A stretch of DNA of 43,700 nucleotides, from assembly GCA_022565365.1 (NCBI GenBank), contig JAIUMW010000003.1, positions 1 to 43,700 of the forward strand, written 5' to 3'. Source of the stretch: Oceanicaulis sp. Lineage in GTDB: Bacteria > Pseudomonadota > Alphaproteobacteria > Caulobacterales > Maricaulaceae. Positions within the stretch are counted from its first letter, which is position 1. Each line of letters begins with the position of its first letter. Positions 9,001 to 18,801 of this stretch are shown here, piece by piece. Made by a program: the position numbers and the translations under genes. The notes beneath the pieces were generated by a model. It saw only the letters and a list, made by a program, of their open reading frames with translations, did no database searches and was not told where the DNA came from.

Positions 9001-9338
9001 CGCAGGATGACAGTGATCGTCCCGCGTCCTTCGGCTGCGACCGAGCGCACCCGCTCCACGCCATCCAGCCCGCGCACGGCCTCCTCGACACGCCGCGTGA
9101 CGCTTTCCTCCACCTCGCCCGGCGTGGCGCCGGGATAGATTACCGCGATCTGCACGGTGCGCGGCGACAGACTGGGAAAGACCTCGGTGGGCAGGGTCGC
9201 GGCGGTCAGCGCCCCGCCCAGCAGGAACCGCACCATCAACAGATTCGCCGCCACCGGATTGCGCACGAACCAGCCCGTCAGCGCCTTGCCCGGCCAGCTC
9301 TCAACCAGCGAGGACGGGATGTCGTCGCGGTCACTCAT
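6042..9338 (-). CDS. RND-family efflux transporter permease (pump 1)
   Basis: 1098 aa, the usual size of AcrB-like permeases with a C-terminal extension. N-terminus WFVRNPVAANLLM with TM1, then the porter motif VIYPGATPGEVEESVTRRVE. TM2-6 lie around 340-500, including VLGIVVDAAIVVGEN, where D412 is followed by Ala413. TM7-12 are around 870-1040. Drives proton-coupled export of hydrophobic compounds from the inner membrane/periplasm with an adaptor and an outer-membrane channel. Its ATG overlaps the stop of the adaptor gene upstream (ATGA). Odd points: many HAE-type pumps carry two acidic residues at the TM4 site, although HME-type pumps also have VDAA; and SVPIAFRGGFAGF has an Arg where small residues are usual. 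The adaptor is interrupted, so the system may be decaying. Confidence 0.93.
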   Translation of the reverse strand: MSDRDDIPSSLVESWPGKALTGWFVRNPVAANLLMVRFLLGGALTAATLPTEVFPSLSPRTVQIAVIYPGATPGEVEESVTRRVEEAVRGLDGVERVRSVAAEGRGTITVILRSFADAQVVKTDVETAVNGIANFPPQNAEQPQIRVPVPTTTVLTLALSGPVSEAALRRAGEQAENELLALDGISTALLRGVREYEIAIAVSEDALRRFNISFSEVADAVRAGSVDLSGGEIRTAGGDILLRTDARRVTGEAFQSIIIRSDASGARVRLSDVATVTDGFREDPLISLHQGRPAVFLDVLNRPGEDLLTVRRVVNDWLENAVMPPGVDVTVVVDQSVIFADRIALITRNAILGFTLVFVFLVLMLDLRLAFWVSMSVPIAFRGGFAGFGAAGVTMNFITTFGLIIVLGIVVDAAIVVGENTDRERSKGRRGQDAAIAGVTGVAAPVLVGVLTTIAAFGPLIFTGGTFGEITRPIPIVVVSILAVSLVAAFLILPSQLSSGSDWSRGPLARVLGAVQRHMQNFADGPVASWALFAARRRWLVSAAGVAILIAIMAIPVSGLVRFVFFPAIESELISADLRLPEGAPFEETRAAAEAMIAAAESIQSEYAERGEPVIRSITATIGGRTSQFGGPGSTVSTSVAGNLAQIELVLEPASKRSIRSSRIEALWRERFEPLAGVDGLTIISTAGPQDPDIAYEMTHPDDGVLERAVLDLAEFISEIDGSRDINNGFDLGKPQLNFSLTPAGEAAGLTPGDVARQVRQAFFGEEVQRIQRGRDEVRVFVRYPESDRRDLAALSDLRVRTREGSALPLSAAAQISETRSYTRIERIDGRRIIEGTANVDTAVTTPGAARDEVEAFLPELVERYPGLTFSLAGAGREQAQDFASLLVGLLFAVIIMYALLATQLRSYVQPLIILVAIPYGVAGAILGHLLLGFDLSFPSIFGMVALSGVVVNASIVLIDRYNRTVANGGDPREAIAEACARRFRPVLITTLTTALGLLPIMSETSPQAQFLVPMVVSLGVGLIFASIAILLLLPAFVMVADNMRARPGPALAVLAGLAVLIAGLAAGQPIVGFVAAILVAAAYIGWRWLRPRAVIEP

Positions 9339-10495
9339 GACCGTTCCGCAGGCGCGGCGATGATGTCGGCGCGCCGGCCCAGCAGGATGTCAGGCACGGG
9401 CGAGACGATCACGCCCTGTGCTGCGTCGAACGGCTCGGCGAACACGGAGTCTGCGGTACGGGTGCGCACGGTGATGCGTGTGCGCTCAATCCGGCCATTG
9501 CTCACCCGATGGATGGTGTCGAGGCCGGAGACCGCAGCCGCAGGCAGGCGCATGACAGCGTCCAGTTCAGCGCCGTCCAGCGTGATTGTGGCGAACAGGC
9601 CGGGGCGCAAATCCGCCGGACCGCCCTCTTCGGGTGCAATGAACACATCAACAAGGCGCGTGCGCGGATCCAGCCGTGCGCCGACCCGGGCGACGCGACC
9701 GGCCATCGGCGTCTCGCGGCCTTCGATCCGGATCTGCGCTGGGCGGTCATTGGCGCCCTCCAGCCGGGCCAGGTCAGAGGGCGAGGCGGGCGCTACCAGC
9801 TCAATCTGCTCGGCGGCGTACACCTGGCCATAGGTCTGGCCCGGAGCGACCAGCAAGCCAAGTTCGATCCGGCTTTCGGTCACGGCGCCGGCAAACGGAA
9901 AACTCACGCGCGTGCGCTCCAGATTGAGCCGGGCCTGGGCACGTTACGCTTCGGCCGCCAGCAGCAGCGCGCGGGCCGCTTCCAGCTGCGGCGCGCGCGC
10001 CGCCCGCGGGGTGATCTCCCGCCCGGGGAAGGTGCGCTCCCATTCGCGCTGCGCAATCGTCGCTTCAGCGTCGAGCTGATTGAGCGCGCTGCGCGCCTCG
10101 GCGATTCCGGCGCGCGCGCGGGTCTCGGCGATCTCGTAATCGCGCCGGTCGATCTCGAACAAGACCTCCCCCGCCTCGAACGCTCCGCCTGCGCGCACCG
10201 CGGGCGAGACCGCGATGATGCGCCCGCCCACCTGAGGGGCCATGTCGATAAACGCGCTGGCCGTCACAGTGCCGGTCAGCTCCACCTGCACGCGGTGGCG
10301 CACGGTCTCTGGCTGAACCACGCGGACCGGCGCGGCGGCGCGCGCCTCGGGCGGCTCCCCACCCGCCTCGCCGCCGCCCATAAGAGCAAAGGTTGCAATG
10401 ATGGCGGCCAGAACCACCGCCGCGACAGCCGCGATCTGCAGCCATCCCGCCAGTTCCCGGCCTGTCCCGCCCTGCGAAGCCCCGTCTGCGGACAT
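9335..10495 (-). pseudogene. RND periplasmic adaptor (MFP) with in-frame TAA at codon 184
   Basis: The track lists two ORFs (9944-10561 and 9335-9907), but they are in the same frame and separated only by a TAA at 9944-9946. Joined from the ATG at 10495 (AGAGGG upstream) the gene would have 387 codons, a normal adaptor length. The N-terminal part has a membrane anchor (IAAVAAVVLAAIIATFAL), the lipoyl half-motif (MAPQVGGRIIAVSPAV) and an alpha-hairpin; the part after the stop continues with RAQARLNLERTRVSFPFAG, exactly the hairpin-to-second-lipoyl junction expected. So one substitution, not a frameshift, breaks the gene. Product up to the stop would lack the beta-barrel and membrane-proximal domains. 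Could be mutation, sequencing error or readthrough. Confidence 0.85.
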
Positions 10496-10681
10496 GATCG
10501 TGCGCCCTCTTCGCCAGCACGCGCATATGCGCTCGCCACTCACGCAAACTAATGCCTGCAATACGGCTGGCCAGCAGTTTCACGCGGGCGCGAAGAGTTT
10601 TTGCACACGCGGCGCGGCTGGCGCCTCGCACACCCGCGCCCGCACGGCTAGTCTGCGCGCAGGGGGGTAAGTAGACGCCCG

Positions 10682-12466
10682 GTGCTGAGCCAAGTGATTT
10701 TTCGCGCGACACGATATCTGACCGCCGTGCTGGCGGCCCTCGTCATGGGCCTGCCCGCGGCAATGGCCGAACCGCTGGCCCGGATCGAAGGCGTTGAAGA
10801 CGCCGCCCTGGCGCGGGCGCTGTCGCGGGCTGTGGGCGAGGCTGACGCGAGGCCTTCAGGCGAGCCCGATGCGCCCTGGCGGGCCCGGGCGCGGGCGCGC
10901 GAGGCCGCCGACATTCTGGATCGCTATCTCAATTCCCAGGGCTATTACGGCGCCGTCATTGATCCGCGACTCGATGACACCGGCCAGGCGGTAGTGCGCG
11001 TGCGCCCGGGCCAGCGCTTTGTGTTCGACACCATCGCCATTGACTGGATCGGCGCTGACTCGCCCGGCGCGCCCGGCGCCGAGGCGCAAGCAGCGCTCGG
11101 CATATCGGAAGGCGACCCGGTGGTCTCGGCCAACGTGCTCTCGGCGCGCGGCCGCGTGGTCACGCTGTTGCACGAGAACGGCTATCTCGAAGCGCGCGAG
11201 GGCGAGCACGACATCATCGTGGACCATGCCACAAGGAGCGCCGACGCGGCGTTCCGCTTCCATCCCGGCCCATTCATCCGCCTGGGCGCGCCGCAATTCG
11301 CCGGTGGTCTGGCCGATCTGCGCCCCGGCTTTATCGAGCGCCTGGCCCCTTACGAGACCGGCGACCCTGCCAGCCGCAGCGCCCTCAATGAGTACAGCCG
11401 CCGCCTCCAGGTTCTGCAATCGGTATCAGTCGCCGATGTGCGCCTGGCGCCGGACGACGAGGACGGCCTGCGCCCGGTGGACGTGCGCGCCGCCCCCACC
11501 CCGCGCCACCGCATCGAAGGCGCGTTGCGCTGGTCGACGTCTGAAGGCGCCGGCGCGGAAGCGGGCTGGACACGGCGCAATGTGTTTCGCGGCGATGAGA
11601 CCCTGCTCATCAGTGGCCAGGCCGCCGAACTGGTGCAGGGCTTCACAACCCGCCTGACCGTGCCGCACTGGCGGCGCTATGGTCAGGATCTCACCCTGAG
11701 CGCCGAATTGCTGGCCGAGCGCACGGACGCCTTTGATCAGGACGTGTTCCGGGTCTCCGCCAGCGTGGCCCGCCAGATGACCGACCGGCTCAGCATCACC
11801 ACCGGCGCCCGGCTTCAGACGGCGCGCGTGACCGATGTTCTGGGCGCCCGCTCGGCCACGACGCTGTCGCTTCCCAGCGGTGTGATCTGGGACGGGCGCG
11901 ACAGCTTGCTGGATCCCCAGCGCGGCCTGTACCTGAACGCCACCGCCGCGCCGGGCTGGTCCATCGGCAGCCAGGAGACCCGCTATGTACGCCTGGAAAG
12001 CGGCGTGCGCGCCTATTACCCGCTGAGCGACCGCCTGGTGCTGGCCGCGCGCGTGCGCGCCGGCGCCATTCTGGGCACGTCGCCCGACGCCCTGCCCGCC
12101 GACGAGCGCTTCTATGCCGGCGGCGGCGGCTCGGTGCGCGGCTACGCCTTCCAGTCGCTATCGCCTCAGCGCTTCAATCCCAATACCGGCCTCAACGAGG
12201 TGTTCGGCGGCCAGTCCCTGGCCGAATTCAGCGCCGAGGCGCGCTGGCGCCGGTCTGAACGCCTGGGCTTCACCGCCTTTGTGGATGGCGGCGCGGCCGG
12301 CAAGGAGCTTACCCCCAATCTGGGCGATATCCGCTACGGGGCCGGGGTGGGCGTGCGCTATTATCCAGGCTTCGGCCCGCTGCGCTTTGATATCGCGACG
12401 CCGCTGGACCGGCGCTCTGGCGAGGCGCCGGTACAAATCTACATCTCCATCGGCCAGGCTTTCTGA
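10682..12466 (+). CDS. tamA: TamA, BamA-family outer-membrane assembly protein
   Basis: 594 aa. Signal peptide (YLTAVLAALVMGLPAAMA), then three POTRA-like repeats (about 30-270; e.g. LNSQGYYGAVIDPRLDD and LLHENGYLEAREG), then an Omp85-type 16-strand barrel (about 275-594) with the family motif FYAGGGGSVRGYAFQSLSP (the RGY lid-lock motif) and a terminal aromatic (IGQAF). TamA with TamB inserts some outer-membrane proteins and supports envelope lipid transport. The GTG start at 10682 follows a G-run 15 nt upstream; a GTG at 10694 in the same frame is an alternative. tamB begins within the stop (TGATG). The upstream 186 nt (10496-10681) is shared with the divergent RND adaptor; no clear motif seen. 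Confidence 0.93.
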   Translation: MLSQVIFRATRYLTAVLAALVMGLPAAMAEPLARIEGVEDAALARALSRAVGEADARPSGEPDAPWRARARAREAADILDRYLNSQGYYGAVIDPRLDDTGQAVVRVRPGQRFVFDTIAIDWIGADSPGAPGAEAQAALGISEGDPVVSANVLSARGRVVTLLHENGYLEAREGEHDIIVDHATRSADAAFRFHPGPFIRLGAPQFAGGLADLRPGFIERLAPYETGDPASRSALNEYSRRLQVLQSVSVADVRLAPDDEDGLRPVDVRAAPTPRHRIEGALRWSTSEGAGAEAGWTRRNVFRGDETLLISGQAAELVQGFTTRLTVPHWRRYGQDLTLSAELLAERTDAFDQDVFRVSASVARQMTDRLSITTGARLQTARVTDVLGARSATTLSLPSGVIWDGRDSLLDPQRGLYLNATAAPGWSIGSQETRYVRLESGVRAYYPLSDRLVLAARVRAGAILGTSPDALPADERFYAGGGGSVRGYAFQSLSPQRFNPNTGLNEVFGGQSLAEFSAEARWRRSERLGFTAFVDGGAAGKELTPNLGDIRYGAGVGVRYYPGFGPLRFDIATPLDRRSGEAPVQIYISIGQAF

Positions 12467-15400
12467 TGACCGATACGACGCCTCCTGCCCCGACCCCCGC
12501 CTCCAGCCCCGCCCCGAAACGGCGGCGCCGCTGGCGCGGCTGGATCATCGGCATCACCGCCACTGTCACCACGCTGCTCGCCATTCTGGTGATCGCCGCT
12601 GTGTCGGGCGTCCTGCTGATGAGCGGCCCGTTCGGGCGCGAGCTGGTGCGCGAAACCATCAACGGCCAGGACATCGCCGGCTATGGCGAGGTGGAGATCG
12701 GCGCGATCAGCGGCAATGTGCTGGGCCGGTTCGAGATCGACCGCATACGGGTGCGCGATTCTGAAGGCGTGGGGCTGGAGGCGCGCGATGTGACGCTCGC
12801 CTGGTCGCCCTGGGCGCTGCGCCGCTATGTGCTGCGCATCGACGCCTTCACCGTGCGCGAGGTGACCATGTCGCGCACGCCGGTGCGCGCCGAGCGTCCG
12901 CCAGCCGAAGACCCGTTCGACCTGTCGCGCCTGCCGCGCATCCGTGTGGGCGAGGCGCGCATCAACGCCATACGCCTGGCCGAAGGGATCGCTGGTCCGG
13001 CCGCCGTCTACGCCCTGTCCGGCGAGCTGCGCCATGATACCGGGCGCTGGCGCGGCGCGCTGGACGCCCGCCGCACCGACGCAGTGGGCGACCGCCTGCT
13101 GGCCGAGATCGATTTCGCCGACGCGCTCTCGCTGGACGCCCGTTTTGACGCCCCGCCGGGCGGCCTGTTGTCACGCTTGCTCGACGCCGAATCGCAAGGC
13201 GCCACCGGCGTGGTCACGGCGGCCGGCACGCTGGACGCCGGATCAGGCGATGCGGAGATTTATATCGGCGGCGAGCTGGCGGTGGATGGCCGACTGGTCT
13301 GGGCGGACCGCGAGGCGCAAGCCTCGGCGCAGATCCGGCCCGACGCCTGGACCCGGCTGGCGCGGATTTCCGAGCTTCTGGGCGGCACGCTGAGCGCAGA
13401 GGCCCGCGCGCCGCTGGGCCGCGATGGCATCACACAGCCCGATATCGGCGGGCTCACCGCCCTGATCGAGGCGCCCAACGCCCGGCTTCAGGTGGCCATG
13501 ACCGGCGAGCGCATCGGCCAGATCAATCTGGAGGCCCGCAGCGCGCTGGTGGCGCTGGCCACCAATGACGCGGTGCTGGCCGAGCATCTGGCGCTCGACG
13601 GTGTCGCAGACCTGTCAGGCGACACGCCGGCCTTCACCGGAGAGATCGCCGGGCGCGCCGTCACCCTGCCTGGCGGCATACGCCTTGGCGCCGTCAGCGG
13701 ACCGGTCTCCACCACGGGCGCGCTCGATGCGCCGCGCATCAATACGCAGCTCGCCGTCACCGGCGCGTCCTATGATGGGGATGCGCTGGACCGGCTGCTC
13801 GGCCAGGCGCCGCAGCTCACCGCCGACTTCACCTTTGTGCGCGAAGACACGCGCGTTGAGATGCACAGCTATACCGCCCGCCTGCCCACCGGCGTGTTCA
13901 CCGGATCGGGCGGCGTGTCGGTCCCTGACCAGCGCTGGCGCGTGGAGGCGCAGTCAAGCCGCGCCCGCTTCAACCGCCTTGTGGACCTGATCAAGGGCGA
14001 GGGAGCCATCGCCCTCAACGCGGCGGGCGATTTCGCCGGCGCGCTGACCTTTGACGCGCAGCTTGACGGGTTCGCGCCTGCGGGCGAGCTGGCCGAGCGG
14101 CTGGAGGCGCCTTTGTCAGCGACCGTGTCCGGGCGGCGAGAGGCGGATGGCGGCCTGTTCCTTGATGCGGTGACGGCGCAGGGTCCGCAGTTCGCGCTCC
14201 AGGCGCGCGGCGAGCAGGCCGGCGATGACTGGCGCTTTAACGGCGATCTCGCCTGGTCGGGCACATCGCCGCTCGCGGCGCTCACCCTGGAGGGCGCGCT
14301 GGAAGCGGCGTTCGAGGCGCAATACGGCCCCGCCGGGCTCGACTTGCGGCTGGACGCGAGCGCAGGCGCGCTCAGCGCCGGTCCGCTGGGGATCACCGGG
14401 GCGCGGCTGCGCGTGGAGGCGGCGGGGCCGATGGACGCCCTGTCCGGCGCGGGACGCCTGACAGGCGCCAGTGACCGCGGGCCGGTGGATGTCAGCGCCG
14501 AGTTTGCCCGCGACGGCGAAACCATCCGCCTCAGCCGCCTCGACGGCCAGCTGGCCGCCGTGCGCATTGACGGCTCGGCCTCGGTCGGGCCGGAGGTGAT
14601 CGGCGCCGATCTCATCGTCAGCCCGGTCAGCGGGTTTGGCGAACTGTCGCTTCAGGCCGAGCTGCGTGAAGGCATGATCGCCATTCGCGCCGAGGCCGAA
14701 GACATCGTGGGCGAGGATGTCGCCTATATCGACCGCTTCCTGCTCACCCTCAACGGCCCGCTGGAGGCGGCGGTGATGCGCCTTGAGGCCGACGGCGCCT
14801 ATGGCGCGGTGTTCACGGCCCGGGCCGATGGCACGCTGCGCCTTATCGAAGAGCCGGGCGCTGAAGTGACGCTCAATGGGCGCTACGGACCATACGCCAT
14901 CGCCACCCTCTCGCCCATCGAGGTGCAAGCCGGGCCTCTGCCGTCGGTGGATGTCGCCCTGCGCATCGGCGATGGTTAGCTGCAGCTGAGCGGCGCCGGG
15001 GGCGACGCGCCCAGTGTCACCGCGCGCCTTGAATCGGTTCCCGCCGGGATCTTGTCCCTGCGCCGGGCGCGCAGCCCCGTGATCGGCCAGCTGAGCGGCG
15101 ATCTGACCGCCAACCGCACAGACGGCGTGTGGCGCGCGGACGCGACCCTTTCCGGCGCCGGTCTGCGCCCGCTGGAAGCGTCCGACGCTGAAGAATTGGC
15201 CGGTCAGGTGCGTCTGGTTGTCGACGAGACCGGCGTGTCCCTCACGGCCAGCGCCGAGGGCGTCGGCCTGACCGCCCGCGCCAATGCACAGATCGCCAGC
15301 GGACCGGTGAGCGGACCCGATGACGTGATGCGCCCCGATGCGGCCCTGTCCGGCGATGCCCTGGTGCGGGGCGAGATCAGCGCGCTGGCCGCCTTCCACC

Positions 15401-16620
15401 TGGCCGCCGCCCAGTCGCTGAGCGGTCAGGCCGATCTCGCCGCCCGTCTGACCGGCACGGTGGGTGAGCCGCGCTTTGAAGGCAGTCTGGGCCTCGAAGA
15501 CGGCGACTTCCGCGATGGACGCGCCGGGCTGGTGGTGGAGGCGATCTCTTTGCTGGCGCGGTTTAGCGAATCCAGCCTGATCGTGGAGCGCCTGACCGCC
15601 ACGGACGGCGACGCCGGCACGCTGCGCGGCGCGGGCGAGGTCAGCATCGGATCTGGCGGGCTGGGCTCGCTGGCGGCCGATCTCAATGTCGACTTCCGCC
15701 GCTTCCGGCTGGCGGGCAGCCGGGATCTGGAAGCCATCGGCACGGGCGATGTGCGCTTCCGCTTCGCCGATCAGGAAGGCCTGATCACCGGCGCCGCCGT
15801 GATCGACCGCGCCGAGATTCGCCCGCCCCAGGCCTCGCGGCCCTCCATCCCCTACATCACGGTGACCGAGATCAATGCGCCGGGCGGCAGCCGCGAGACG
15901 GAGCGCCGCACGACCCCGATCCGGCTGGACTACGCGGTCAGCGCGCCGGCGCGCATCTTTGTGCGAGGACCGAATTTCGACACCGAATGGTCCACGAATC
16001 TGGAGATCACCGGGACGGTGGCTGCGCCCTATGTGAGCGGCGTCATCACCGCCGAGCGGGGGCGGGCCGACATGCTGGGCCGGGTGTTCCAGATTGAACA
16101 GGGGCGCGTCACCCTGAATGGCGATCCCGGCGAGGCCATGCTCGACATCTCGCTGGCGCGCGAGGCCCGCGATATCACCGCGCGGGTGCGGGTTCGCGGC
16201 ACAGCGCGCGATCCGCGCATTTCACTGGCCTCGACCCCCGCCCTGCCCGAAGACGAAATCGCCGCCCGGCTGGTGTTCGGCGAGGGTGCAGCCAATCTCA
16301 GCGCTGTGGAATACGCCCAGCTGGCCGCCTCGCTGGCCTCGCTGTCAGGCGGTTCGGCCTTTGATCCGCTGGGCGCCCTGCGCTCGGTGACCGGGCTCGA
16401 CACGTTCGGGGTGCGCACCGATTCAGGCGGCCAGACCGTGGTGGCCGGCGGGCGGTACCTCACCGACACGGTGTATCTCGAGTTGGAAAGCGCCGGCTCC
16501 AGCGGCGGCCCGACCACGCGGATCGAATGGGCGCTGACGCGCTCGATCTCGCTTCTGTCGCGCTTGCGCGGCGATGGCGATGCGTCCGTGGCGGTGAGTT
16601 GGCGCACCGAATACGACTGA
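12466..16620 (+). pseudogene. tamB: TamB, translocation/assembly module, with in-frame TAG at codon 838
   Basis: The track shows two ORFs (12466-14979 and 15052-16620) in the same frame. They are joined by open sequence apart from one TAG at 14977-14979 (context LRIGDG*LQLSGAGG). The whole gene has 1385 codons, normal for alphaproteobacterial TamB. An Arg-rich N-terminus precedes a signal-anchor (WIIGITATVTTLLAILVIAAV), followed by a long beta-helical AsmA-like body and a C-terminal DUF490/TamB domain (about 1000-1384; e.g. GRADMLGRVFQIEQGRVTLNG and LASTPALPEDEIAARLVFG). Inner-membrane-anchored and spanning the periplasm to TamA. Up to the stop the product would lack the C-terminal domain that contacts TamA. 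Mutation, base-call error or readthrough are possible. Confidence 0.87.
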
Positions 16621-16648
16621 CGCGCCCCGTGCGTGGCGCCACAGCAAA

Positions 16649-16662
16649 TTTGTCCGAACAAA
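16649..16662. promoter_or_regulatory. inverted repeat upstream of the 223-aa membrane protein
   Basis: TTTGT-CCGA-ACAAA, an AT-rich palindrome in GC-rich DNA, directly followed by TTGACG (16664-16669), a possible -35 element. The position would let a bound regulator block it. The -10 box is not obvious. Confidence 0.35.
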
Positions 16663-16727
16663 GTTGACGAGGGGCCTCGCGCCCGCTTTGGTGCGCGCCG
16701 GACACACCGGCACAGGGACGCACCATC

Positions 16728-17399
16728 ATGGATACGCAATGGCTCTATAACGCGCTCGTGTTCAGCCATATCGTGCTGTTCGCCGTCTGGCTGGGCGGCG
16801 ATATCGGCGTGTTCATCCTGGGCCCGCATTTCCGCAAGCGCTCATACCCGCTGGAGACGCGCCTGCATTTTCTGAAGCTCCTGGTGCTCAACGATATGGG
16901 CCCGCGCACCGCCTGGGCGCTGATGGTCCCGGTGTCGATCTCCATGATCGCCATGAGCTGGACGACCCTGCCGGGATGGCTGGTGGGGCTGAGCTGGGCG
17001 GTGGGGTTTGTCTGGCTGGGGCTGGTGTGGGGCGCGTATCTGAACGCCGAAACCCCGTTGGCGGCGCGGCTAAAGACAATCGAGTTCTGGCTGAAAATCG
17101 CCCTCACCGCCGGTTTTGCGGCGCTGACCCTGGCCGGTCCCGCCGGGTGGCTGGACCTGCCGGGCTGGCTGGCGCTGAAAGCCGGGCTGTTCACCGCCAT
17201 CTTCGCCATCGCGATCATGATTGATGTCAGCTACACGCCGGTGGGGCCGCTCTTGAAGCGGCTCATCGAGCAGGGCTCCAGCGACGAGACGGAAGTCCCG
17301 CTCCTGCGCGCCATGAACCGCACACGGCTGTGGGTGCTGGGGCTCTACGCCCTGCTGATCGTCATTGGCGCGGTAGGCGTGTTCAAGCCGGCTTTCTAG
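16728..17399 (+). CDS. integral membrane protein, possibly CopD/DUF2269-like
   Basis: 223 aa with about six hydrophobic segments. TM1 holds FSHIVLFAVWLGGDIGVF, a His-in-helix followed by WLGGD, reminiscent of CopD-like and heme-binding membrane proteins; another segment is RTAWALMVPVSISMIAMSW. I would not assign a substrate. The ATG at 16728 follows the tamB stop by 107 nt and is preceded by CACCATC without a strong Shine-Dalgarno. It is convergent with the PiT-like transporter, and the two stop codons share the palindrome CTAG at 17396-17399. Confidence 0.75.
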   Translation: MDTQWLYNALVFSHIVLFAVWLGGDIGVFILGPHFRKRSYPLETRLHFLKLLVLNDMGPRTAWALMVPVSISMIAMSWTTLPGWLVGLSWAVGFVWLGLVWGAYLNAETPLAARLKTIEFWLKIALTAGFAALTLAGPAGWLDLPGWLALKAGLFTAIFAIAIMIDVSYTPVGPLLKRLIEQGSSDETEVPLLRAMNRTRLWVLGLYALLIVIGAVGVFKPAF

Positions 17400-18628
17400 C
17401 CGAACAGCGCCTGGATCATGTCGGGGAACTGACCCGTCGCCATGAAGGGCAGCATCAGCGCCAGCGTCACCGACACGGCAAGGCCAATCCCCGCCCGGCC
17501 GATATCGGCCGCCACGTCCCTTACTGCGGCGGCGCGCGGCTGCAGGCGGGCGACGAAGGTGATCGCGATCTCCCGGCCCGCCAAGAGGCCCAGGAACACA
17601 TAGGTGGTGCTCATCGGGATATCGTTGAGCTCCTTGAAATACATCAGGATCACCCCGTAGAGGAAATCCACCACCGTGGCCGAGCGCACGTCCACCGTAT
17701 TGGTCTTGCGCAGGACGATTTTCTGAATCTCGCCCCCGCGCGCGGCGAAGATGATGGCGTGCAGGCCGACCATCAGCAGGGTGGAGAAGATCAACAGGCC
17801 GATAGAGAAGGTCACCTGCACACTGCCGTCGGGCATGAGCGTCGTTTCGCGCGGCAAATAGATGAAGATATTGGCCAGATCCTGCATCAGCCATTGCGAC
17901 CACAAGAAGCCCGTAGACAGCCATTGAAGAACGAACCAGGTGTTGAAGCGCCGTGTCGCGAAGGCCACCGCCACCGCAAACGCCGCCACGCCCCCGACGC
18001 CGATCATGTTGAGGTTTTCCGCGCTCGGCAGGGTGGGGCCGTTGACCAGCAGATAGACCAGCACGCAGATCAGCAGCGCCACCGCCGGCACGGTCCACCA
18101 GGGATCGCCGTCATCGTCCACTTCCGTGCGCGCCACCCATTTCTCGAACGCCCGGGCGATCACCACGAAGAGGATCCCGCCCGTGGCGAAGGCCACCGCA
18201 TAACCCACCAGGCTTTTCAGAAGCATGTCGCCCAGCACGCCGGCGGTGGCTGCGCCGCCCGTCAGGGTGAAGATCGTCAGCACAAGGAATGTCGTGGATA
18301 CCGGAATGCCGAACCGGGTCAGCACCAGCAGGGCCAGGGGCGGCAGAACGTGCCACCACTGGATGCCTGTTTCCGGGAACGGAATACGATTGAGGCGCCC
18401 GTAAGCGATATCGCCGTTATAGGCGAAATAGCCATACACCATGACGACTACGATGATGGTGGAGGCGAACGCCCACAAAACCAGCCAGGGCCGTTTGGCG
18501 TTGGAGGCCAGGAAGGTGCCCAGCGTCTGGATCACGTCATTGGCGACAATGGCGTAGGCCGCAAACAGGAAGCCGACGAGCGCCCAGAGCGGGACACCCA
18601 GAATTGCGACTGAAGCCAGGTCCGGCAT
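17396..18628 (-). CDS. divergent PiT (SLC20)-type inorganic ion permease
   Basis: 410 aa from the ATG at 18628 (GGAGAG 6 nt upstream); the track start at 18634 is a TTG. About ten to twelve membrane segments in two related halves. PiT signatures can be seen in altered form: AIVANDVIQTLGTFLASN (residues about 27-43) in place of GANDVANAFGT, then FGIPVSTTFLVLTIFTLTGG, and in the second half KELNDIPMSTTYVFLGLLAG. PiT proteins import phosphate with H+ or Na+. The loss of the usual second Asn of the first motif and the shorter length suggest another substrate or mechanism. Divergent from tetR. No regulatory motif seen just upstream. Confidence 0.7.
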   Translation of the reverse strand: MPDLASVAILGVPLWALVGFLFAAYAIVANDVIQTLGTFLASNAKRPWLVLWAFASTIIVVVMVYGYFAYNGDIAYGRLNRIPFPETGIQWWHVLPPLALLVLTRFGIPVSTTFLVLTIFTLTGGAATAGVLGDMLLKSLVGYAVAFATGGILFVVIARAFEKWVARTEVDDDGDPWWTVPAVALLICVLVYLLVNGPTLPSAENLNMIGVGGVAAFAVAVAFATRRFNTWFVLQWLSTGFLWSQWLMQDLANIFIYLPRETTLMPDGSVQVTFSIGLLIFSTLLMVGLHAIIFAARGGEIQKIVLRKTNTVDVRSATVVDFLYGVILMYFKELNDIPMSTTYVFLGLLAGREIAITFVARLQPRAAAVRDVAADIGRAGIGLAVSVTLALMLPFMATGQFPDMIQALFG

Positions 18629-18801
18629 GTACAACTCTCCGCGCCGGGCGCGATCCGCGCCACGCCGCGCCCCGATAGCGCGACAGGCGCACGCGGCAAA
18701 GCAATTCCTGCGGCTGGAATCGCAATTTCAAGGAAATGTCATAAAGCACGCGTCCGGCGGGCGCACGGGACATGGCTGAAATTTCATCTCACCCGCCTTG
18801 A

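Noticed and set aside
9335-10561. Frameshift in the RND adaptor
   Set aside because: Both halves are in the same frame (the distance between them is a multiple of three), so only a nonsense codon is involved.
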